A stretch of DNA of 44,420 bases from Spirogloea muscicola (lineage: Eukaryota > Streptophyta > Zygnematophyceae > Spirogloeales > Spirogloeaceae): NCBI GenBank assembly GCA_009602725.1, contig WELB01000270.1, positions 117,940 through 162,359 on the forward strand, given 5' to 3'. Shown piece by piece: positions 1-11,800 of this stretch. The notes beneath the pieces are model-generated. The model saw nothing but the letters and a program-made list of their open reading frames with translations, made no database searches and had not been told where the DNA came from. A program made the translations under genes and the position numbers. Each line of letters starts with the position of its first letter. Within the stretch, counting starts at the first letter, position 1.

Positions 1-2190
1 GCCGTCGGCGGCGGGGCCGGTGGGGCCCCTGCGCCGGGTGCTCCGGGACGCGGGCCGCGACGGCTGGCAGCCGGCGCCGCTGGCGAAGCCCGGCGAGGAG
101 GACCCGGAGCCGGTGGAGCAGCTTGGCCGGGACGGCAACCGGCTGCCCTACCAGTGGGCGCCCGTCTTCCAGCTCGAGCACTCGCCGCACGTGCACAAGC
201 TTAACTGGCACTTGCCCGACGGCGTGCCTGGCAAGTACGTCTTCGTCAAGCCGGACGGCGGCCGCGTCTTCGACGCCGCCGACGCTGCCAGGGTCTCAGC
301 TCGCGCTCCATGCCTCCTCCACCATAGCAATGTACCTGTGGCAGCTGCCACCACCACTTTCTTCGCCGCCGGTGCTGCCCATCCTGCAAGCTGGCTCCCC
401 AATGAGAACGGCCTCCGAGTGACGGCATTCTCATCAGGCGCCGCCGGCTCTGGCTTCGGCGCGCCTGGTGCAGCTGCTGGCGGGCAAGCGGCTTGCCTTC
501 TTGGGCGACTCCATGATGCACCAGTTCTCGGACATGTTCATTGTGTCCTTGCAGAAGTACGGGTACGAGAGGTTCGTCACCAGGGACGACCGTAGGTAAG
601 CTGCTCGGACCCTGTCCTCGGTTTTCTCTCTCTCTTCTATTGACCCTCATAAACCTGGACGGACCTCTGATAAGATCGCAAGCAAGGCGCGGAATGCAAA
701 GTTAAACGCCTCGATCGGAAAGCAAGGCCCATGTCGCAAATGGGGTGAAGGTGGGGGTTTTGGTCCTTCCTGCACCACACAGCCGAGAGATCATCTTGAG
801 AGAGATCCGCACGATAGCCTAGGCAGTAAGTTGAGCAGACCTCAACTGTGGTTGACGCTCTTCTGACCGTGCGGCAGATACCACTGTAATGGAACGTTCG
901 AGGAGAGCATGGAGGAAGCTGTGAGAAGGCTCGTGGCAATCGACTACTATGATAGGGAGCCTCGCCAGCTACTGGACGCCTATTGCGACTCGTGGATTGA
1001 TTCCTTCGTGCTGGGAGGCCCCTTCAGAAACCTGACGTTGAGCTACTACAAGAGTGAGTGGCCTGAGCGAAAACCCTTCTTTGAGTGCGTGCTGGCAATG
1101 CTGATGCATCGAGGGCATGGCGTGATGTTGGCCCATCGTTATACTTGGCGCCGGGCATCAGACTCTTCCGCCGGTCACTTGTCAGGAGTATCTCTGCCAC
1201 TTCCGAGAGACCCGCTGAGTGTCCGGGTGCTCAATGCGCATGGCATCTGTGTGCAGCATATCGACTTCCCAATTCAAAGATGAAGGAGATGAAGGGGAGC
1301 CCCTTTTTCCTGTGGCCCTCCATCGTCGACTATGTCTTCAATGACTCTGATGTGGTGTGTTCATCTGCCCTGTCTGACGAGCAAGAAGAGAGGCTGCTCA
1401 CGGTTGCAGCTCAGTGCACTCTGGTCCTGACCATGTGGCTGCCATGCGCGCAGGTTGTTTTAAATCTTGGTCTCCACTATACAAAGCACAATCTGGAGTG
1501 GTACAAGACCGATCTCACAGACCTCGGCAATCGGCCGGAAGCAATAAACAAGGTGCCCGGGAAGATGGGAATCTTCAAGGAGACCTCTCCACAGCACTTC
1601 TACAGCCCCACTGGCAACGGGGAGTATAACCCCAAGAATGAATACACAGAGAAGCTCAGCACATGTTACCCAGCCCCCAACATTCATCAGCAGGTAAGCT
1701 CGAGTTTCCAGCCCCTGGGGGAGATAGAAGGTCTTCAGCAGTGCCAAACAGGGGGCTCTTGGCTGCAACTACCCAGTATTGTCTATAATGCGCATGCATC
1801 CAACCATTAGGATTTGCACAGCCTTGCCCGGCACAAGGGGACCCTTGTATTCGACACACCATCAGGTAAGCGTACAAATGGCTAGCTCGCTGATGACTGT
1901 GGACTGAGCTTCTTTGATCTCGTCATTGCTGCGTGCAGCTTTGGAGGCATCACGTCATGGAGTCGATTGCTGGGCCCAGGGAAATACCCATCATGGAGGG
2001 CTTCTGGTTGCAGAACATGCACGACTTCCACTTTGGCAATGATGATCCAAAGAGAAAGCGTGATTGCACGCACTTCGCTCATGTTGTAGAGTGGTGGGTG
2101 CCGCTGTATGACTCCTTGTTCAGGACCCTTAGGGACTTGGGATGCACCCGGCACTTAGTTACAGAGGCATATTGCCAGCCCTTCATTTGA
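1..2190 (+). CDS. PC-esterase domain protein (TBL/acyl-esterase type), 5' end outside window
   Basis: Proposed exons: 1-292, 474-595, 878-1053, 1257-1354, 1454-1693, 1811-1865 and 1939-2190. The frame is open to the left edge, so the N-terminus is missing. Exon 2 carries the nucleophile block LAFLGDSMMHQ (GDS motif), and the last exon carries the catalytic DxxH as DCTHF followed by a WW(V)P segment. This GDS...DxxH pairing is known from the PC-esterase family (plant TBL O-acetyltransferases, NXPE proteins), which act on glycans in the secretory pathway; that substrate is inference here. Exon 3 ends at a strong GTGAGT donor, and exons 1 to 6 join in phase. The join of exon 6 to exon 7 is off by one base with the obvious GT-AG sites, so either a site is misread or there is an indel. 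The stop codon is at 2188-2190. Confidence 0.75.
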
Positions 2191-3380
2191 CGAGCACTGC
2201 AAGTGCCCTTAATCATTGTGTGGCTTTAGCCAGCCATCCAAGCCTAGTGAGTGGAGCCTCTCAGGTGCGCTGAGTAGGCATCCTCCCCCATTGTACAATC
2301 TTGAGAACCCTTTTCCAATAGAGCTGATTGTGACTGAGGGGCTGGCCTGAGGACTGGCCTCTCACATACGCCGCCATCCTCCCACTTGCGAGATCTGCAC
2401 CTTGACCACTGATGAAGCATGCCATGCAGGAAAGTCCCACGTAGCTAGCAGCACTTTTTTAAAGTTGCTCTTCAGAGGCATTGGTGGTCTGCCACAGCCC
2501 TAGCCTTGCTCGCTGCATGAGTGTTGGTCTTAATATCATGGAGGTACTTGTATTTCGAAGCTGGACACGAGGACGATTGCAAACAGGAAGCGCCTCGTAA
2601 GCACAGGCGTGACCTCAAACAGGGAGTAGCTTAGGAGTAAGATGAGTTCCTTTGCTAGGACAAAGACAGCACCACATAGGTCAGTGAGATTTGTTATGGT
2701 TAGATAGTACACAGCGTGTCCATGCATTGCAGCATTCTCGCCTCTATTGATCTGGCTACCTCTACTGGGATGGTCATACAGTCGCTGCTGGCATGCAATA
2801 TCTACTTCACTGGTTGAAGCTGTGAGCTTCAGGATACCCTGTGCCAATTCACGTAAGAGTCGTGGTATAGAGGCGGGTCACCACTGGGCCCGCTGGGTAT
2901 CACCCACGGAACGCGTGGAGACCAACGTGAGAAGGGCCACGTGTGACCGCGCCAAGGATAATGTGAACTACTGATGACTGGCCACCTGGAAGCATCACGG
3001 CTCCTGAAGATACCATTCCGCCTTCAGGACATTTCACAGCGATAGACCATGCCGGACCCGCCCTTCAGCCGGCTTGGGTCTCGCCAAGCGCCACCACATG
3101 TACGCTAAGATGGGCCTTGATGCTGACCCAATAGCATGACGAGGTTGACAGCCTCGAGCGCGGGAGTAGTCACACGAACTGCCTCCGCCATGGATCGCGG
3201 TATTATGACAAACAAGTGCATCCGAGAGACAGACAGCAGCAGGGTAGACAAGGTGACCGAACCCTGCCCAAAGAGCAATCGCAAGTGTTTATCAAAGTAA
3301 GGGAGGTCAGCGATCGTCGGTCAGCGATCATTCGAACGCGTGCGAAAGCTCGCGATTCGAGGTTAGAGATCATTCGAACG
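2191..3380. other. Intergenic, no gene recognised
   Basis: I see no conserved coding frame, RNA gene or clear repeat array here. Near the right end a 16-base direct repeat containing ATTCGAACGCGT occurs at about 3326-3341 and 3368-3383, just before the LINE fragment. Confidence 0.5.
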
Positions 3381-4004
3381 CGTCGGTCGTCACCACGTCC
3401 ACAATGAGGGGCGATACACCAGCAGCAGTCATTATTAGTTCCGTGCTTCTCGAACAAAAGCAGAAGGGCGACGGCTTCCACGCCCGGCGAGTCGACCTGC
3501 TGGCCACTGGCTGGGGGACCGCGCCTCATTTGCGGACGTGCTGACGACCGACATTCGACCGGGCCGACCCCACTTCATCTCTGCCTCCCAAGGCTGGGCA
3601 TGCAGTGGCCCGTGCCGCTCGAGGCAAGGAGGCAATCTGCCTTTTATCCGCCGGAGGACTCCTCCTTGCCATCGTCGTCCACGGGGCGTTCGACGCTCGG
3701 TGGCTCGCGCTCCTGCACCGGGTAGCGCAGCGCTGTCTCCCGACGTTACCAAGGGGAGCAGGCCCATCTCAACGCAACGTTCGCAGCCCCTATCCTCTAT
3801 AGGCGAGCACTCCTCTCTTTCAATGCGGCAGGCTCTCTCGCTTAGGTGTATCGCATGCTCCTGGCAGCTGCGCTGCAGCGGTCCATGGCACACGCTTTGC
3901 ATCTGCGCGCCGGTCGCGCTTTGGCTACAGCCTCTGGCTTTAGGCAGGGAAACACTACCCCGCAAACTAGTGTCTTTGACCTGCGGCTGCTCAAAAGGGG
4001 ATGA
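3381..4004 (+). mobile_element. Degenerate LINE 3' ORF fragment
   Basis: Frame-shifted remains of the C-terminal part of the LINE polyprotein. In order one can read HARRVDLLAT, then DVLTTDI in another frame, then HGAFDARWLALL, then LHLRAGRAL, and the terminal FDLRLLKRG with a stop at 4002-4004. The same blocks recur in the fragments at 14.3-17.1 kb and 27.5-28.2 kb. At 3385-3420 a short stretch reads DVVTT on the opposite strand, so the 5' end of this copy is inverted or scrambled. No reverse transcriptase domain is present. The copy is 5'-truncated and dead. Confidence 0.7.
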
Positions 4005-4029
4005 GCGCCCAGTTTGAGCACCCAGTGGC

Positions 4030-4950
4030 CACTTGAGTCGTTGTGTGCTTCAGCGCTTTTCTGGCCCCTTTCGTACTTCATGCATAAGTTTGGGCTGGGG
4101 TTATCACAGCCATCGCCCTTCATTGAGAAAGTCTCTCTCTTTTTGCGCCTTCCAGCCCTTTCTGCCCTTGTACAATCCTTTGGGCTGGCCTCTCACAGCC
4201 ATTGCCTTCCATTGGAACAGCTCTTTTCTTCCTGAGACTGGTGGCTTCACCGCTCGGTCAAGCGCAGGCTCCACTGCCTGGCTGACGCGGTTCAATGCAA
4301 CTCACGCCGTTGCAGCAATCTTTCTGTGATCCCTAACATGGCTCTAGATGAGCTCTTTGTCTTCATGGTACTTGCTTAGTTGTGTGTTTCAGCGCCTTCC
4401 GGCCCCTTTGCACTTCGTCCATTCTTTCTGGGCTGGCTTTTCACAGCCCTCGCCCCCTTAAATAAGCGTACTCTCCTTGTCTCGGTTGCTTGCTGCTGCT
4501 ACTTTCGCCTTGCGGCTGCTAAGTAGGATCAGTAATATGAAACACTGAACGGCCATCCTAAGGAATGACTTCTCATTGAATGTGCAGTATCCTTGTCAGT
4601 CTTGTGTGGGCTGGCTCTTTGCAGCCCTCGACAGCTGCATCTTGAGCTTCTGTGTCTACTTTTGTGACTACATCCACTTTTGCAGCCTTGCCTCTACGCT
4701 GTTAGACTCAGGCTCAGGCTGCTATCTCCCTCAAGACTCTCGACGGAGCGACTTAGACTTCCTATTTGGCTGCCTGCTTTGCAATATCTGGCCCCTTTGG
4801 GCCATTCGTGTTGGGCTGTTGGGCCACTTAAGTCGCTGCCTTGCTGCATGCTTAACAAATTTCGTCCCCTCCTGGACCTTTTCATTCTTTTGGGCTGCCC
4901 TTTCACAGCCATCGCCTTCTATTGGAAGCGCGTATCTCTCATACTAGGCG
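4030..4950 (+). repeat. LINE 3' UTR array of hairpin units
   Basis: Several imperfect units of roughly 80-110 bases. Each contains a GGCCCCTTT-like block, then a hairpin of the type GGGCTGGCTTTCACAGCC, then a (T/C)CGCCC block. Hairpins lie at about 4092-4111, 4182-4200, 4430-4448, 4608-4626 and 4892-4910. Near 4500-4530 an LRLLSR-like end of the LINE ORF recurs, so this may be two tails in a row. The orientation matches the LINE fragment just upstream. Confidence 0.7.
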
Positions 4951-6224
4951 CTATGCTGCTGTGCTCAGAGTAGGGTCAAACAACTGTTGCTTAACAGTCT
5001 CACCTGTCATGTAGGATATATCTGGACTGGTATGCTCATTGGAAGTATTGTGCGATGGCTCGGCCTGGGCTGAAGGGCGGGACAGATGCCGATGTGCTCG
5101 CCTCAGCCCCAAGCAATAAGCCAATGATCATTTTGGTGATAAGATCAAATGTTGGCCTGCAAGCGCGGTAGAGTGGCCAAGAGAGAGCGAGACAAGAAGC
5201 TGTTGCGAAGAGGGCAAGAGAGGGACGCCAGTCCCCATGGCATAGACCGATTGTCGTCAGCAGCCAATGTAGCTGGCCATGTCAGGCTGCCTGGCTGATG
5301 CTCTCCTACAAGAGAAAGAAGCTTCGTGCAGAGGGGGCGATGGTTGAGAAAGGCCAGCCCATAGGTCCAGGGGGTTGTCACAGCCGCAAGAGCGTGGCTG
5401 GTGCCCAAGGAGCGAATGGACTGGCTTGCAGAAAGCTAATGTCACATATTGGGAGCAATTTGTGACGCACGGAGGAACCAGAAGTAGGATAGCTTTGCCC
5501 ACAGAGGAGTGTCTCCATGATGGATTTGCAGAAGCTGCGCACCAGCAAGGTACTGCAAACTTCTGCCAGGACGAGCTGCAGCGCAGGGGATGATAGCATG
5601 CACTTGAGGGGAGGAAGATGGGCACGAGTTCAAGGCCTGTCCCTGCTGATGGCCAGTCAATCGACCAAGAGGTCGCCCTGCTCAACTCAACCGTCAGAAG
5701 AGGTCTGCAAAGCTGACTGTGGATGAAGGGCCAACATGATACAGGGGCCCAGCAGGTCTGCGCACGAGGCAGGAGGCTGCCCTCTTGGCTCGCTCTGACT
5801 TCTCTGACGTCCCACAACAACCACTGATGCTCTCCCAGCAGGAGCGGGTCTTCTTTCTTGCCACGTGAAACATCATGCCAAGGCCGCCATGCGTGCCTGA
5901 CAGGACTGGTCTGGCAAGAGCTGAGACTGGCCTTGCTCATTATCTACGTTGCTGCTGCCAGGATGCCACTAGTAACTTCCACCTGCCTGCCCCACGGCGC
6001 TTTGACGACTACAGTGTGTCAAGGCATGTGCAGAGCTACAAGGGAGCCACATGTAAGTGCACGTGCTGCCTTAAGCAGCCAATGACTTGAGCAACCTAAA
6101 GCAGAAAGCTCCATGAGACTGACTTCTGACTCCCTTCTTGTGCAACTTGCCACCAAGCCTCCTTCATAAGTGCTCATTGCATTCAGCGATAGACTACCTC
6201 GTCAATGTGAAGAGAACTCAAATC
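4951..6224. other. 3' flank of helicase copy A, shared with copies B and C
   Basis: No gene is recognised. About 5700-6200 resembles (on the minus strand) the sequence following helicase copies B (23.95-24.4 kb) and C (24.7-24.94 kb): for example GTCTGGCAAGAGC followed by a GTTGCTGCTGCC block occurs here and at 24.79-24.85 kb. The duplicated block therefore reached several hundred bases past the stop codon. The leftmost part (4951-5700) holds nothing I can identify. Confidence 0.5.
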
Positions 6225-9200
6225 TCAAGTAACAAACTCCATGGCACTAAGGAGCTCTCCGTTGGCTTCAAAGTACTCAATCGTGTCCTTCAAGAACACA
6301 TCATGCTGCACTGTGTCGCTATCACAAACAATGCAGCACTGGCGCCTCGCTCGTGTCACTGCCACATTCATCCGGCGCTTTTCAGCAAGGAACCCAACCT
6401 GCAGCACAGACCTCAGTCAAGGTTTTTAAGCTTCCATTGCACGATGGAATAAATTAGACACATGTAGCACCGAAATCATGGCAATGTCTTTGCTATGTAT
6501 GCAGACACGAGCATGTGGCCTGCAATAGAAGCCACCCAAGTTCTCACCTCCCCTCTCTCATTTGATCGGACCATGCTGATAATGATGGCCTCTTTCTCGC
6601 GGCCCTGAAACCCGTCAACTGTTGATACTTCCACAGGAGCCAATGCCTGCTTACTGCCCCTCAGCTCCTTGAGGCATCCAACCTGTCAATGCAAGAGCAT
6701 TCAAAGCTGGTGTCAAAGACCACACAAGATTTTACATTGCTGTCTTTGCAATTGGTACAAGCCCTTTCATCTCAGCATGTAGAGCATGCTGAGATTTAGG
6801 GACGTTGGACGTGCTTGTTTGCGTGGGTTTCCTTCACAGCTTGCCAGGAAAATCTGACCAGCGCTGTCCAGCCTTTCTTGTCAGGCCTACACAAGGCCAA
6901 TGCCCTTCTCAAGGATCTCTCTGTACTTTTGGTGTTGACACTCACGAAATCCAAGTCCTGGAAGTTGTTGTATCAGTAACTCTGGAATTTGGACTTGAGC
7001 AGACCTGTGCACTGTAAGGTGTTATGATGCCAATGCTGGCTGCCGCAACCCCTGCGTCAATTAGCCTCTCAGCGTAGGCGATAACGACCTGAGCCTCGCC
7101 GTCATTCTTTGTGCTGTCCCCTTCCTCCTCCCTCGTCTCCTCCATGTCGCATCTGTCCAATGTCATATGCCGAACAGCATGTGCATGTGAGTACACTCAA
7201 TGACCAGAGCATAGTAAGAAGAAAAGAACTGCCGTATGCATGTTGTGACGATTCCATGTCGTCTGCATAATGACATCACAGATAGAGGTGTGCCAGTTGT
7301 GCAGCAATTTTAGCAAGTGCATTACCTTACCCAGCTGTGTCAACAAGGACAAGCGTAGCTTCACAGGTCGCCAACTGTGACACGCCTTCCAAGTCCAATA
7401 GCTTGTGCCCGGCAACAATGCTGTGAGTTTCACCTGCATGGTGGATTCACCGATTGCAAATCACCCGCTGAGATGATTGCTGAAAGTTGGCAATTGCGCA
7501 CACTTTCCCAGCTCACAAGGGTCCCTTTTGGTATGAGCTTATCGCTGATACGAGGATGACCATGTGACAGAGTTCAGCAGCTCACATGAAAATTTCATGT
7601 GACCAACAGTCAGCTCAGGCACATGGGTTGATTGAGCTCTCAGGTTGAATAAGTAGACTTCTAGTTTGATAAGCAGGCCCCAGACTTCGATATACAACTT
7701 GCCGCCGTAGAGCGCCTCCCATGACCACCGCATGATGCCCTCATTCATGCGATACTGCACGGTCAGGAGCGATGTAATGGTGTCCCCAAAAGAGGCGGAC
7801 AATCTCTCAAAGAGCGTCACCGCTAGGCCCTGCCGCTCGGCCTCGGCGCTCTTGACTGTTGGCGGCAGCTGCAGATGGTCACCAGCAAACACGCATCTCC
7901 TGCCCTTGAGCAACGCGATCCAGCTGGCCGCCTCGAGCGCTTGAGCGGCCTCGTCTATGATGACTACATCAAAGATCGTCTCCTGTCATGATGTGATTTG
8001 CAGAGTGTGACTGTAAAATTATGAGGATAGAATATGATCAGCAACACATGGGCTAATTTCCAAGCAATGATGGCACTAATGATTGCTTGAACACTGGGTG
8101 CCTTGGATTGTCAACTGCTGACCCAATGTTCACTGTCAAGACAATAATTGAAATGTTCTCTTGCTCCTGTGCATCCTTGTACGTCGCTGAGGCCAGTGTC
8201 CAAGTGAGCAACGCCAGTTACAAGTAGAGAGTAAATATGGGTACCACTTACATGCAGGCTGTGGGATAAAGCGCCAGTAAGAGTGGTAAGTACGACTGTA
8301 CTGTTCTTGATGAGTTCAGCAACGGCCTGCTGCTGGCGCTTGCGCTCCTCCTTGGCAAGCCGTCGCAGGTCCTGTCGCAGGCTCCCCTTTTCTCTGCGGT
8401 CCCTGGTTTTCAGAAGCTTGTCTCCAAGTTGCTGCAACTACCACAAGCCCTTGCTTAGTAACTGAGACTACCTCATCACAGTACTGAGACTATCTCATCG
8501 CAATCAGTCATCAAGGTGCAATGCCCTGGAGCTCCTGCAACCCATGCAAAGACAAGCATCTCTGCATCAGCCATGCTATAGTGTGTGCATCTGTGGTCAG
8601 AGCCATCAGCCGAGGGCCAACTTGTGCACCTTCATCTCCTTGCGGACATCGTTGGCGAGGGCACTGTTGTCGCTACGTAGGACTTGGGCATCGAGCGAGC
8701 ATTCGAGCACCTGGGGCAGCAGTCTGGCTGGGTGGCCCAGGCGGACGAGCTTCACTTTCTGCACGGCGAGTCGCTCGACCAGGTTGTCCACAGCGATGTT
8801 CGACGCCGCGCACGCGAGCACTTTGTGCCCCCTGCTCACTTCCTGACAATAGCATAATTGAGCATCTTCTAAGAGCAAACAACCTCTCCATGTATGAATC
8901 CTCATGCAGTTGCTATTGGCAGAGATTGAATATTGATCAAGTCGCTGAGAAAGACTTCACTACCTGCAGAATGATCTCAACAACGGCGGTGGTCTTTCCA
9001 GTTCCAGGCGGGCCATGCAGCAGAAAGACGTCGTTCGCCGACAGTGCCTTGGCCACAGCGGCCTGCTGTGAGTGGTCCAGCTGCTGGTTGAAGAACTTCA
9101 CATTGGCCGGCAATTTAGCAAAAGTTGGAAGCCTAGTACCAAAAAGCGTTGGCACAAGCTCCGCCGCGGGGCCTTGCCGGACCCCTCTGGAGAGCTCCGC

Positions 9201-11100
9201 CAGCGTGTCCTTCATCCTCTTGTATGTAACCTGCGGGACAAGGCTGTCACTAATTAGGCACTCCAGCTTTGGCAGATGCAAGTGATCTGGATCACGAGGC
9301 ACAGTTTCAAGTGTCATGCACGTCTTAGACACAGACCAGTAGCAGGAACAGAAAGACTAGAAATTGGGAAATTTCGATAGCACGTCACTGACAAGGACGA
9401 CTAGATGCCATGGAGCGGCTGAAGAAGGTTCAAGATGGTTTGTTGCTTTGCCTCACGTCGTTTGCCAGCTTCTCAAGGCGGATGGGGTGGTCCAGGCCTT
9501 CCTCAGGAATGTCGTCCATGGCAATTGTGATGCTGGCGTCCTTGAGGCGATACACAACACCCTGCCCCAGCGCCGGGCTTGACGCCTCTGCTTTGCTCGG
9601 CTTCAATGCCACAACGTCGTGAGGCGTGAACTGCGCATCAGAGGAGCAAAGCGACCGTGAGGCTGGACTACAACAGCTGCGCCAAGCACGGTTATGCTGA
9701 CCTCAAGCCTCCATGCCAGACATGATACTAAGCCTGAGCTCGTCATACCCCTCTAGCTCTGTACTATGTACCTTGACCCAGCACCTGGCAGTTGTAGCGA
9801 GTCACATGGCGGGCACCTTGTGGGGGGGAAGGATGTCACCCCGGTTGGGCTCGAGAACCAGCAAGGTCTTGCCAAATAGGCCAGGCGCCGAGTCGACGCA
9901 CTTGAGATTGAGCAGTGTGCGCCCTCGCCGCTGGGCTGTCTCGGGCTTCACCAGCTCCGCGGCCTCGGCCGACGCAGCCAGCTCCGCGTCCTGGAAAGAC
10001 GCCTTGCACATCAGTGGGCAGCGGTGTGAGCAGGAGTGCGAACGAAGCTGTTACACGTGAGATGCCTGTAGACCAAATGCGTCATTTTCAATGCTCTCAA
10101 TACATGCTGTGGGCTACCACTGGATTGAAAAATACGATATCGGAAACCTCAGGGGAGCACAGATACAACAGCACAAAGAAATTGCATTGGCACAATTTTG
10201 CCATAAGTTTGTGATGCCCAACAGGGTGTGAAGAGAAGCTTCTTCTAAGAGAATAAGCTTTGCTTGAAGAGCTTCATGGCCGCTTGAGGACCAGAGAGAT
10301 CCAGTGATGGCACAGGTCGAGACCTTCTCTAGAGCAAGTAGCTTGACCATGCTACGGACGAAGCTCTCAACGGTGAGCGGGTCCGCAGATGGCCCCCTGC
10401 CGATATTCCCAGCACCCTGCTCACTCCTGGAGTCCATGTCCATTGTGCCACTGCCAGGCTGCAGCTTCCCGTGCACGTTGAGCCCCAGGAGAGACTCGGC
10501 GAGCTCGCCCAAACGAGCATCGTTGAGCCCAGAGTCTTCCATTGGGACAATGACATGGCGCCCCTTTGCGGACGGTCGCATAATGGTGAGCATGCGTCGT
10601 CCCTGGCTGTCATCCGTGCTCCCATGCTGCAAGCCGTGATCCTCCGCTGCCTCTGCAGCATCCGGCCGGCGTTTGCATGAGAAGGGACATTGCAATCGCT
10701 GCCATGTAGCCTCTCCATAGCATAGCAAGACAGCACCAGCCAGCGAGTAGTTTGGGTCAGAATCTCGATCGGACAGTCGGACTTGGTCTCAAGTTGAGCG
10801 AGTGATGGGTTGTCAGCGAGCTGCCAATGGCGTGTGCCTTTGCTTTGAGTCACCTATGGAGCCACTTATGCGCAATTCCTGAAGCTGGCTAATTCAAGAG
10901 GCAGGCACGGAATGAGGACAGGCCATCACCGTGGAGGGCGGCGAGCTGCCGCGCCGTTAGCGATGGGGGAAAGGAGACGCTGGCCACAGTCGTGGGGTCC
11001 TCCTCCAATGAGGTACTGGCGCCGTCGGCCTGCAGCTGGGCAGGCTTGCCGGCTGTTTGCGAGGAGGAGGTCCGCCGAGGCTGGTGAGGCCGGCTCTGAG
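6225..11100 (-). CDS. IGHMBP2/SMUBP-2-like SF1 helicase, copy A (apparently intact)
   Basis: Proposed exons, 5' to 3': about 11100-10930 (start unresolved), 10652-10324, 9990-9817, 9630-9457, 9230-8964, 8842-8630, 8431-8252, 7982-7696, 7420-7331, 7152-7005, 6682-6548 and 6398-6225. All joins keep phase, giving about 723 residues from exon 2 on. UPF1-like SF1B motifs are complete: Walker [11 protein letters not shown] (about 8991-9017), Ia [19 protein letters not shown] (7944-7955), [36 protein letters not shown] and VTRARR. The N-terminal block resembles the IGHMBP2 1B/stalk region (LANDVTYKRMK, TLFGTR). No R3H or AN1 domain is seen. IGHMBP2 is a 5'-3' RNA/DNA helicase linked to ribosomes and tRNA; the role in this organism is inferred. 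No ATG is evident in frame with exon 1, so a small first exon is likely. Donor and acceptor around 7696/7420 are shifted relative to copies B and C. Confidence 0.88.
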
Positions 11101-11330
11101 GGCTATAATGACTTCTATTATGACTAGCCGGACTGGGTGCATAATGCAGAGATCCAAAGCCACACCCCGGACTCTGACAAGTCGAGAAGCAGCACTTGGC
11201 TAAGACTCCAAAGCTGGGGACCGAGCGAACGTGAGGTGGGAGGCGCAGAACAGGACGGCACGCAGCGAGGGCCGCCGGAGCGCGTACACCAATTGCCGGT
11301 GGAGGGTCCTACCGTGTAGGATTCAGGGTT
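11101..11330. other. Upstream region of helicase copy A
   Basis: The frame of exon 1 stays open into this stretch without a visible ATG. It probably holds the 5' UTR or a further short exon of copy A. I see no promoter motif I would defend. Confidence 0.3.
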
Positions 11331-11510
11331 TAGGGGGTTTAGGGTTTAGGTACTCAAGGGCCCAGAGCATGCGCCGGTGCCGCGCTTCCTGGCCGTCGCC
11401 GCGGCCTTCTTGGCGGCCGCGGCCTTCTTCGCCGCCTCGGATACCATGCGGCCTGGACACGGGCGGCGGCCCCTAAACCCTCAATCCCCTAACCCCTGAC
11501 TCCTGAACCT
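11331..11510. repeat. Inverted telomere-like repeats flanking a GC-rich core
   Basis: About 11331-11350 holds degenerate TTTAGGG units (GGGTTTAGGGGGTTTAGGG). About 11471-11510 holds the complement (CCCTAAACCC, CCCCTAACCCC). They face each other across about 120 bases of GC-rich sequence with a duplicated GGCCGCGGCCTTCTT motif. TTTAGGG is the usual telomere repeat of plants and many algae, so these are interstitial telomeric tracts. Confidence 0.6.
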
Positions 11511-11639
11511 CTTCCATCCGGGGGCCGCCGCGAGCCCGCCGCCCCGCCGGAGGCAAGCGGCCGAGGCGGTCGCCGGTCCCGCGGCAGGCCGCCACCGCGG
11601 AGCCCACGTTGGCGCGGTCGGCCGTCCGGCGGCGGCGCC

Positions 11640-11800
11640 GGGCGGCGGCGAGACACGGAAAAGAGACGACAAGAATACGGCAGCGGTGTGGCTTGGCCTG
11701 GGTTGCCCACATTCTTGTCACAGTTTCTCTGACCTGCGGCTGCTCAACAGGGGTTGCTGAGTGAAGGAAGTGCTGAAAGCTGGAAATGGCCAGCCCAAAG
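11640..11800 (+). mobile_element. LINE 3' terminus remnant
   Basis: The window reads FSDLRLLNRGC and a stop at 11758-11760, matching the terminal peptide of the other LINE copies. An inverted hairpin unit (AGCTGGAAATGGCCAGCCC, about 11778-11797) follows in minus orientation. Only a few tens of bases of ORF can be recognised. Confidence 0.55.

Noticed and set aside
3326-3383. ATTCGAACGCG repeats as a tRNA T-arm
   Set aside because: There is no acceptor pairing or anticodon arm around either copy; it is a simple direct repeat.
4030-4950. Hairpin array as CRISPR, integron attC sites or bacterial terminators
   Set aside because: The genome is clearly eukaryotic with spliceosomal introns; spacing is irregular, units are degenerate, and they track LINE 3' ends.
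5257-5940. 227-codon minus-strand frame as extra helicase C-terminus
   Set aside because: The reading shows no conserved block, and copies B and C do not keep the frame.
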